Positions 5,906 to 10,194 of a stretch of 10,194 bases of DNA are shown one piece after another. A model generated the notes under the pieces. The model saw nothing but the letters and a program-made list of their open reading frames with translations, had not been told where the DNA came from and made no database searches. Origin of the DNA: Flavobacteriaceae bacterium (GTDB lineage: Bacteria; Bacteroidota; Bacteroidia; Flavobacteriales; Flavobacteriaceae). The first letter of the stretch is position 1. The number at the start of each line of letters is the position of its first letter. The translations under genes were made by a program, and so were the position numbers. The DNA lies in assembly GCA_947458575.1 (NCBI GenBank), contig CANHBE010000079.1, forward strand, positions 1 through 10,194, in the 5' to 3' direction.

Positions 5906-6634
5906 ATGAAAAACCAAATTAAAACACTACTGGTATTTGCAGCGGTTAGTATGGTACTTTATTCCTGCACAGAAGAAGGAAGCCAAACAGTTAACAAAGT
6001 TTCAGCTCGTCCAAGTGCGCCAATTTTGGCAAATACCGTTAAAATTGGAACTCAAGTTTGGATGGCGAGGAACTTGAATGTAAGCCATTATAGCGACGGC
6101 ACACCTATACCTCAGGTCACTGACATAACGCAATGGCCATACCTTACTACTGGCGCTTGGTGTTATTATGATAACGATTCCTCAAACGGACCTATTTATG
6201 GCAAATTATATAATTGGTCTCCTGTAGCAGCAATATATGATGCAGCCTCAGCTGCGAACCCAGCGCTCAGAAAAAAACTAGCTCCAACAGGATGGCATAT
6301 TCCGAGTTTTTGGGAATGGGTCACTGTGACCGATTTTTTAGGAGGAATGAATGTGGCTGGTGGCCCTATGAAAGCAACCACATTGTGGAGCGCACCAAAT
6401 ACGGCCGCTAGTAATAGCAGTGGTTTTACAGGTCTTCCGGCTGGGGTACTCGTCGGAGGATATAATATGCGTTTCGATTATATTGGCCTTTATTGCTCGT
6501 TTTGGACTTCTAAGGAGAGGGAGGGTGACCCACGTTTTGCCTGGGTTCGTAAGCTTTATTATAATCAAATTAACGCATTTAGTACGGATTCCCCGAAAGT
6601 GTCTGGCTTATCGGTGCGTTGCCTGAGGGATTAG
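5906..6634 (+). CDS. Lipoprotein with Fibrobacter succinogenes major paralogous domain
   Basis: A 242-residue predicted lipoprotein. The N-terminus is a type II signal peptide with lipobox LYSC (Cys21). The acidic pair just after it (CTEE) resembles the surface-export signal of Bacteroidota lipoproteins, so display on the outer leaflet is possible (inference). From about residue 45 to the end it shows the Fib_succ_major pattern: VKIGTQVWMARNLNV, an aromatic WCYYDND stretch, YGKLYNWSPVAA, LAPTGWHIPS, WEWVTVTDFLGG, and the hallmark C-terminal GLSVRCLRD. The domain is common in large paralogous families of secreted Bacteroidota proteins and has no established biochemical activity. The gene stands alone: 256 bp upstream to the divergent pirin gene and a terminator at 6699-6730. 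I see no clear TAnnTTTG box directly upstream and no other gene in 5650-5905. Confidence 0.9.
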   Translation: MKNQIKTLLVFAAVSMVLYSCTEEGSQTVNKVSARPSAPILANTVKIGTQVWMARNLNVSHYSDGTPIPQVTDITQWPYLTTGAWCYYDNDSSNGPIYGKLYNWSPVAAIYDAASAANPALRKKLAPTGWHIPSFWEWVTVTDFLGGMNVAGGPMKATTLWSAPNTAASNSSGFTGLPAGVLVGGYNMRFDYIGLYCSFWTSKEREGDPRFAWVRKLYYNQINAFSTDSPKVSGLSVRCLRD

Positions 6635-6698
6635 ACCTTTTGTGAATTTGAAAGACTGCTCGAATAGGCAATCCGAGAAATAGTAAAAATATATTTGC

Positions 6699-6730
6699 AA
6701 AGCCATCAAAGCGACATTAGTGGCTTTTTT
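6699..6730 (+). terminator. Probable intrinsic terminator of the lipoprotein gene
   Basis: AAAGCCA (6699-6705) pairs with TGGCTTT (6721-6727) across a 15-nt loop, followed by more T to 6730. The loop is large for an intrinsic terminator, so confidence is moderate. It lies about 65 bp after the stop of the gene ending at 6634. Confidence 0.65.
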
Positions 6731-6792
6731 GTGTAGTCCATTTACTTAAATCAGTATAGAAAAAATGAGTATTACTTTGAGGGGTTTTTTTG

Positions 6793-6800
6793 TAGCTTTG
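6793..6800 (+). promoter_or_regulatory. Probable -7 promoter box of the toxin-antitoxin operon
   Basis: TAGCTTTG (6793-6800) matches TAnnTTTG exactly, 19 bp before the antitoxin ATG at 6820, giving a leader of only about 13 nt. The nearest upstream TTG (6777-6779) is too close for a standard -33 box. No clear inverted repeat for autoregulation overlaps it. Confidence 0.55.
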
Positions 6801-6819
6801 TTTCTTAAATGTTTGTATT

Positions 6820-7053
6820 ATGGAAACGATTCGTCTTCAATTTGAACCCAGCATAAAAGCAAAAATTCTAGAGCTACTAAAGACTTTTTCTAAAGACGAA
6901 TTGCAAATAATTCAAGAAGATCCTTCTTTTGAAGAAAACAAAGAACGGCTCACACTTGAGTTAGCCAAAATTGAAAAAGGTACAGCAACCTATACTTCTC
7001 TTGAGGAATTAAATCTTGTGTTAGAAAAGCGCATTTCGAGTTATGAAGATTAG
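6820..7053 (+). CDS. Antitoxin of a type II toxin-antitoxin pair
   Basis: A 77-residue acidic, mostly helical protein. Its position directly before, and overlapping by 11 bp, a RelE/ParE-type toxin gene identifies it as the antitoxin, expected to bind and neutralise the toxin. The N-terminal part (METIRLQFEPSIKAKILELLKTFSKDEL) looks like a short strand followed by helices, as in ParD- or RHH-like DNA-binding domains, but I cannot prove a fold. The C-terminal LELAKIEKGTATYTSLEELNLVLEK stretch is the sort of segment that wraps the toxin, and the G-x-A-x-Y-x-S-x-E-E pattern recurs in Bacteroidota antitoxins of this arrangement from memory. Start ATG 6820 fits the TAnnTTTG box at 6793-6800. No named antitoxin family is claimed. 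Confidence 0.8.
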   Translation: METIRLQFEPSIKAKILELLKTFSKDELQIIQEDPSFEENKERLTLELAKIEKGTATYTSLEELNLVLEKRISSYED

Positions 7054-7327
7054 TTTTTCTGACGGCTTTGTATCACCGCTACTAGATCAAGTAGACTATA
7101 TTGCCAAAGACAAGCCTGCAGCCGCACGAAAATTTAAGAATGATTTACTCAAGAAAATTTCAAAAGATTTAAAACATCCTTTCAATTATAGAAAGTCGAT
7201 TTATTTTGAAGATGAATTTATTCGCGATTATATTTTCAAAGGTTACACCATAGTCTTCAAAATAGATTTGAAAAGACAAACGCTTTTTGTATTTGGATTT
7301 ATAAAACATCAAGCTACTTTGAGATAA
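7043..7327 (+). CDS. RelE/ParE-family toxin
   Basis: A 94-residue basic protein of the RelE/ParE superfamily. The layout is typical: N-terminal strand MKISFSDGF, a helical pair containing YIAKDKPAAARKFKNDLLKKIS (19-40), then a sheet with RKSIYFEDEFIRDYIFKGYTIVFKID (50-75) and FVFGFIKHQ (82-90). The KPAAARKF helix and the IRDYIFKGYTIVFKI strands are the strongest family marks. RelE members cleave mRNA on ribosomes, whereas ParE members block gyrase; the sequence lacks an obvious RelE catalytic set, so ParE-like action is slightly favoured but unresolved. Its ATG lies inside the last codons of the antitoxin gene in another frame, indicating translational coupling. A strong terminator follows immediately. 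The pair looks complete and intact. Confidence 0.87.
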   Translation: MKISFSDGFVSPLLDQVDYIAKDKPAAARKFKNDLLKKISKDLKHPFNYRKSIYFEDEFIRDYIFKGYTIVFKIDLKRQTLFVFGFIKHQATLR

Positions 7328-7357
7328 AAACCATCAAATTCAATTTGGTGGTTTTTT
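7326..7357. terminator. Bidirectional intrinsic terminator between the toxin and Crp/Fnr genes
   Basis: AAAAACCATCAAA (7326-7338) pairs with TTTGGTGGTTTTT (7344-7356) with one G-U pair around a 5-nt loop, giving a 13-bp stem with A and T tracts. It ends in the stop codon region of both convergent genes (toxin stop at 7327, regulator stop at 7356), so it overlaps both coding ends. Confidence 0.9.
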
Positions 7358-7931
7358 ATTTCCGCAACAATTTACTTTTCATTTTACTAAAAAACTCAGG
7401 CGTCACGCCAATATAAGATGCAATTTGTTTTTGTGGGACTTTGTGAATCAATGTTGGATACTTTTTGCAAAATTTTTCATAACGCTCTTCTGCCGATAAG
7501 CTCAAATTATCTATTAAGCGCTCTTGATGTGCGACCAAAGAATTTTCAGTTAAGATTCTGAAAAACCTTTCTAGTTTTGGTATTTCTTGATACAGAACTT
7601 CTTGATTTTCCTTCGATAGCAAAACAACTTCTGAATCTTCCAAAACTTCGATAAACAGATTACCCGGTTTTTGAGAAAGCAGGCTATACATGTCTCCAAT
7701 CCACCAGCCTTCGCAAGCAAAACTCAATACATGTTCTACGATATGGTCGTTGATGTTGAAACTGCGCAGCAAGCCCGAATTGACGAAATACGAATATTTA
7801 CAAACATCTCCTTCACGTAAAATAATCGTTTTTGCTTTGTACAGTTTTGTCTCTAGTTTCGACAGTATGATTTGTTCTTCTTCGGAAGTTAGATTTACAA
7901 TTTTTGAGATGTTATCAAGAATTTGAATCAT
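7356..7931 (-). CDS. Crp/Fnr-family transcriptional regulator
   Basis: A 191-residue regulator with an N-terminal cyclic-nucleotide-binding-like beta-roll (about 10-115; landmark REGDVCKYSYFVNSGLLRSF at 39-58), a dimerisation helix (about 118-145) and a C-terminal winged helix-turn-helix with VPQKQIASYIGVTPEFFSKMKSKL (165-188). The usual cAMP phosphate-binding RxS/T motif of true Crp is not apparent and there are no clustered N-terminal cysteines for an Fnr iron-sulfur cluster, so the ligand is unknown. This short type with a Q-x-x-I-A-x-Y-I-G-V-T-P-E-F-x-S recognition helix is common in many paralogues in Flavobacteria. It is the last gene of a minus-strand set, 6 bp after the DUF6370 gene, which suggests co-transcription from purT; targets cannot be inferred. 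Confidence 0.9.
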   Translation of the reverse strand: MIQILDNISKIVNLTSEEEQIILSKLETKLYKAKTIILREGDVCKYSYFVNSGLLRSFNINDHIVEHVLSFACEGWWIGDMYSLLSQKPGNLFIEVLEDSEVVLLSKENQEVLYQEIPKLERFFRILTENSLVAHQERLIDNLSLSAEERYEKFCKKYPTLIHKVPQKQIASYIGVTPEFFSKMKSKLLRK

Positions 7932-7937
7932 TGTTGA

Positions 7938-8255
7938 TTACTCTTGGATTGGCAGCAAATTAAAGTAAGAAACGACAAAGCGATTTTCTTTGATTTCACC
8001 AATAACCTCTGCTTTTCTGATTGTAGAACAAAAGCCATCTTTGGCATGAGCGTCCCCGTGTTCGTCGATTTTTGTGCCGTCTACAAAATAGGATTTTCCT
8101 TTGATACGTACTGCCAAGTCACAACCTTTGGCTTCCATCCCAAATTGACATTGACCGCAGGAAGCTTCAACAATTTCCATTTTTTTTTGTCTTTTGTCTT
8201 GTGCAAAACCTACGCTAAAAGTTAGAAATAAAACAAGTGTAATAAGTGATTTCAT
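7938..8255 (-). CDS. Secreted cysteine-rich DUF6370-like protein
   Basis: A 105-residue exported protein. Residues 1-18 form a signal peptide (hydrophobic core LITLVLFLTFSVGF, likely cleavage in FA-Q), with no lipobox cysteine, so a soluble periplasmic product is expected. The mature region carries four cysteines: a CxxC pair in SCGQCQFG (Cys33, Cys36), Cys45 in KGCDLAVR, and Cys76 in DGFCSTIRKA. It also has a His/Asp cluster, DEHGDAH (64-70). The VEASCGQCQFGM ... YFVDGTKIDEHGDAHAKDGFC pattern is that of DUF6370 as I remember it; no function is established. CxxC plus histidines could bind a metal or act in thiol redox (inference). It lies 3 bp after purT and 6 bp before the Crp/Fnr gene, with no promoter between, so it is probably expressed from the purT promoter. 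Confidence 0.87.
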   Translation of the reverse strand: MKSLITLVLFLTFSVGFAQDKRQKKMEIVEASCGQCQFGMEAKGCDLAVRIKGKSYFVDGTKIDEHGDAHAKDGFCSTIRKAEVIGEIKENRFVVSYFNLLPIQE

Positions 8256-8258
8256 ATT

Positions 8259-9425
8259 TTAAGTATTAATGGAGATTAGTCGGGCAGCGGCTTTCGCTTT
8301 TTCAACAATTTCTTCTATGGGTTTTTCAGCAACGTCATTGACCAAAACCACGCCCATTCTTCGGTAAGGCCGTGAACTTGGTTTTCCAAAAATACGAAAA
8401 TCTGTTTTGGGTAAACCAGCTACTTTGTCCATCCCAGAAAAGCTAGGATTGTTTGAATTATCGGAGGCTAAGATGACTGCGCTTGCGCCTGCTTTTTCTA
8501 AAGTAATTTCAAAAATAGGTAAACTTAAAATGGCGCGGAGATGTAGTTCGAATTCGTTGAAGTTTTGGGTTCCAGCGAGAGTGACCATTCCGGTGTCATG
8601 TGGGCGTGGAGACAATTCTGAAAAATAAACACCTTCATCCGTCAGGAAAAATTCAACGCCGAAAAGTCCAGCGCCACCGAGTGCTTCAGTCACTTTCGCC
8701 GCCATTTCTTTTGCCTCGATGAGTGCTTCATCTGAAATCGCTGCCGGTTGCCAACTTTCTTGGTAGTCACCGCGTTCTTGCCGATGGCCAATCGGTGGGC
8801 AAAACAAAGTTGGATTGCCGTTTTGAGTTACGGTTAGTAAAGTAATTTCCGAGTTGAAATTGACAAAAGCTTCCACGATGACTTCTACCACATCGCCACG
8901 AGAACCTTCTACGGCGTAGCGCCATGCTTTTTCGATATCGCTTTCTGTTTTTATTGTGGATTGTCCTTTTCCGGATGAACTCATCAAGGGTTTTACCACG
9001 CAAGGTATCCCTACTTCGGCAACGGCTTTTGTCAATTCGTCTGCTGTGGTGGCGTAGCGATAATTGGCGGTTCGCAAACCCAATTCTATGGAGGCTAAGT
9101 CACGAATAGCCTTTCTATTCATGGTGAAGTTCGCGGCTTTCGCGGAAGGCACAACTGTGATGCCTTGTTTTTCATAATCGTAAAAGCGTTCCGTTCTGAT
9201 CGCTTCGATTTCGGGCACGATAAAGTCGGGTTGGTGTTTGGCAACGATGCGGTCTAAGGCATCGCCGTCGAGCATGTTGATGACTTCAAAATCATCAGCA
9301 ACTTGCATGGCGGGTGCGTTTTCATAGCTATCGACTGCGATGATGGTTTGACCGATGCGTTGTGCGGCGATAACGAATTCTTTTCCGAGTTCACCAGAGC
9401 CGAGGAGTAATATTTTGTAATTCAT
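8259..9425 (-). CDS. purT: Formate-dependent phosphoribosylglycinamide formyltransferase 2
   Basis: Uses formate and ATP to formylate GAR to FGAR in de novo purine synthesis, the folate-independent alternative to PurN. The protein has 388 residues (E. coli PurT 392). The pre-ATP-grasp domain begins with [12 protein letters not shown] (5-16) and holds the [16 protein letters not shown] block (70-85). The ATP-grasp domain carries [16 protein letters not shown] with Lys145 and the loop Lys153 (141-156), GLFGVEFF with Glu258 and [14 protein letters not shown] with Glu270 as Mg-ATP ligands. The C-terminal [19 protein letters not shown] block is characteristic. It is the first gene of a tight three-gene operon. 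The predicted promoter is at 9530-9523, giving a leader of about 90 nt filled by a foldable element, a possible place for control. Confidence 0.97.
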   Translation of the reverse strand: MNYKILLLGSGELGKEFVIAAQRIGQTIIAVDSYENAPAMQVADDFEVINMLDGDALDRIVAKHQPDFIVPEIEAIRTERFYDYEKQGITVVPSAKAANFTMNRKAIRDLASIELGLRTANYRYATTADELTKAVAEVGIPCVVKPLMSSSGKGQSTIKTESDIEKAWRYAVEGSRGDVVEVIVEAFVNFNSEITLLTVTQNGNPTLFCPPIGHRQERGDYQESWQPAAISDEALIEAKEMAAKVTEALGGAGLFGVEFFLTDEGVYFSELSPRPHDTGMVTLAGTQNFNEFELHLRAILSLPIFEITLEKAGASAVILASDNSNNPSFSGMDKVAGLPKTDFRIFGKPSSRPYRRMGVVLVNDVAEKPIEEIVEKAKAAARLISINT

Positions 9426-9445
9426 AGTTGTTGTTTTTGACAGAC

Positions 9446-9523
9446 TGCGTGAGGGATAGTAGCGGTATCCTCGGAGTGTAACGGAGAGATAAAGCGAATA
9501 GCCCGACCCTTGCGGTCACGCCC
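9446..9523 (-). repeat. Foldable GC-rich leader element upstream of purT (copy B)
   Basis: The element stands out as GC-rich between AT-rich flanks. Perfect inverted ends GCGTGA (9447-9452) and TCACGC (9516-9521) form an outer stem. Inside are TATCCTC (9466-9472) pairing with GAGAGATA (9484-9491, one bulge), and a small hairpin GACC/GGTC (9505-9517) that shares two bases with the outer stem. Read on the minus strand its order, CTATTCG...TATCT then stem then GGATACCGCTACTATC, parallels copy A at 1947-2046 (CTTTCCG...AATCT then stem then GGATTTCCACTTCAATC); by eye the right halves share 12 of 16 aligned positions. Both copies lie just upstream of, and in sense with, the next gene. It is probably transcribed as the purT leader. 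Confidence 0.6.
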
Positions 9524-9530
9524 AAATTTA
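9523..9530 (-). promoter_or_regulatory. Probable -7 promoter box of the purT operon
   Basis: Minus-strand TAAATTTG (9530 to 9523) matches TAnnTTTG exactly. It sits directly after the T-rich tail of the upstream terminator and directly before copy B, so transcription should begin at the start of the element, about 90 nt before the purT ATG. The nearest TTG upstream is only 14 bp away, short for a -33 box. Confidence 0.5.
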
Positions 9531-9560
9531 CAAAAATAAAGCCCCAAGTTAACTTGAGGC
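9531..9560 (-). terminator. Intrinsic terminator of the aspartate aminotransferase gene
   Basis: On the minus strand GCCTCAAG (9560-9553) pairs with CTTGGGGC (9548-9541) around loop TTAA, with one U-G pair, followed by TTTATTTTT. It lies 11 bp after the aminotransferase stop. On the plus strand the same pair is a C-A mismatch and there is no T tract, so it works in one direction. Confidence 0.85.
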
Positions 9561-9571
9561 CATTGCTATTT

Positions 9572-10194
9572 TTAACCGACTGCTTCTTTGATTCTTTTCA
9601 TGGCTTCGGTGAGCAAAGCTTCACTGGTGGCGTAGGAAAAACGGATGCAATTTGGGTTTCCAAAAGCGTCTCCAGTTACCGTGGCAACATTGGCTTCTGC
9701 TAAAAGATACATTGAGAAATCATCGGCGTTGTTGATTAGTTTACCACGTAAGGTTTTGCCAAAATAAAATGAAACATCTGGAAACACGTAGAAGGCACCT
9801 TCGGGAACGTTGAGTTTGAAACCTGGAATTTCTTTTACTAAACCAACTACTAAATCACGTCGACTTTTGAACGCTGCAACCATATCGTTAAGTACACTTG
9901 GATCGGCATCAACGGCAGTAATTGTTGCTCTTTGTGCGATACTGTTGGCGCCGCTGGTTACTTGACCTTGCATTTTGGTGCAGGCTTTGGCGATAAATTC
10001 AGGTGCGCCGATATATCCTATTCTCCAACCGGTCATAGCGAATGCTTTTGCAACGCCGTTGACAGTAATGGTTCTTTCAAACATTCCTGGAATGGACGCA
10101 ATGCTGCAAAAAGTTCCGGAGAAATTAATGTGCTCGTATATTTCGTCAGATACAATAAAAATATTCGGGTGTTTTTCGATGATTTTTGCCAATG
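9572..10194 (-). CDS. Class I aminotransferase, aspartate aminotransferase type, C-terminal part, cut by window edge
   Basis: PLP-dependent fold-type I aminotransferase resembling prokaryotic aspartate aminotransferases of the Thermus/Rhizobium subgroup, expected to interconvert aspartate and 2-oxoglutarate with oxaloacetate and glutamate. About 207 codons are visible of a usual length near 395; the N-terminal half is outside the window. Motifs, numbered from the TTG codon at 10192 taken as residue 1: SDEIYEHI with cofactor-binding Asp16 and Tyr19, NGVAKAFAMTGWRIGY with Schiff-base Lys49 and Arg57, PEGAFYVFPD (130-139), and RFSYATS with Arg184 for the substrate alpha-carboxylate. The leucine codon TTG at 10192 is internal and not a start. 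Exact substrate (aspartate versus related amino acids) is not settled by the visible part, so no symbol is given. A terminator follows at 9560-9531. Confidence 0.92.
   Translation of the reverse strand, partial: LAKIIEKHPNIFIVSDEIYEHINFSGTFCSIASIPGMFERTITVNGVAKAFAMTGWRIGYIGAPEFIAKACTKMQGQVTSGANSIAQRATITAVDADPSVLNDMVAAFKSRRDLVVGLVKEIPGFKLNVPEGAFYVFPDVSFYFGKTLRGKLINNADDFSMYLLAEANVATVTGDAFGNPNCIRFSYATSEALLTEAMKRIKEAVG

Noticed and set aside
6659..6677. Small inverted repeat CTCG...CGAG after the lipoprotein gene
   Set aside because: Only four base pairs plus two beyond a mismatch, with no T tract; the hairpin at 6699-6730 is the better terminator.
7944..8225. Plus-strand 93-codon open frame antisense to the DUF6370 gene
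   Set aside because: The minus-strand product has a signal peptide and conserved cysteine pattern; this one is a shadow.
8767..9003. Minus-strand 78-codon open frame within purT
   Set aside because: Out of frame in the ATP-grasp region of purT, rich in Arg, Lys and Ser as expected for a shadow frame.
10190..10192. TTG as a possible start for a 206-residue aminotransferase
   Set aside because: The cofactor motif lies only a few residues later and the family needs about 190 more N-terminal residues; the gene simply continues past the window edge.
1..10194. tRNA, rRNA, CRISPR array, insertion sequence, integrase or prophage
   Set aside because: No cloverleaf-like sequence, regularly spaced repeats, transposase motifs or phage genes were seen on either strand; the region is mainly ordinary chromosomal genes.

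Overview
The window looks like chromosomal DNA of a Bacteroidota member, most likely Flavobacterium or a close relative. The DNA is AT-rich, several genes follow the flavobacterial promoter -7 box TAnnTTTG, Shine-Dalgarno sequences are weak, and the protein set is typical (Kdo transferase, WbpE-like aminotransferase, pirin, a 'Fibrobacter succinogenes major domain' lipoprotein, DUF6370, PurT). The genus is inferred from protein resemblance and not proven.

Layout. (1) 1-3132 is an envelope and sugar-nucleotide block: the N-terminal part of waaA (minus, cut by the left edge) is divergent from a WbpE-like sugar aminotransferase and galE (plus). (2) 3134-5649 is a minus-strand run: pirin, an FMN reductase-like flavoprotein, fabD (malonyl-CoA:ACP transacylase) with its own promoter and a palindromic leader, and a small coiled-coil lipoprotein. 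It converges with galE on a shared bidirectional terminator. (3) 5906-7327 is plus strand: a lone surface-type lipoprotein, then a RelE/ParE-type toxin-antitoxin pair with its own promoter and terminator. (4) 7356-9425 is a tight minus-strand operon purT > DUF6370 protein > Crp/Fnr-like regulator, with gaps of 3 and 6 bp. (5) 9572-10194 is the C-terminal half of an aspartate aminotransferase-type gene, cut by the right edge.

Most of the window is core metabolism and envelope biosynthesis: lipid A-Kdo and surface polysaccharide precursors, fatty acid initiation, purine synthesis and transamination. The toxin-antitoxin pair is the only clearly accessory module. No insertion sequence, phage gene, CRISPR array, tRNA or rRNA was seen, and I do not see a convincing undescribed multi-gene system.

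The most interesting non-coding signal is a pair of diverged, foldable intergenic elements, at 1947-2046 and 9446-9523. Both lie directly upstream of a gene (galE, purT) and in the sense orientation of that gene. They look like two copies of a dispersed flavobacterial repeat or structured leader. The other good regulatory signal is a perfect 8-bp-arm palindrome in the fabD leader.
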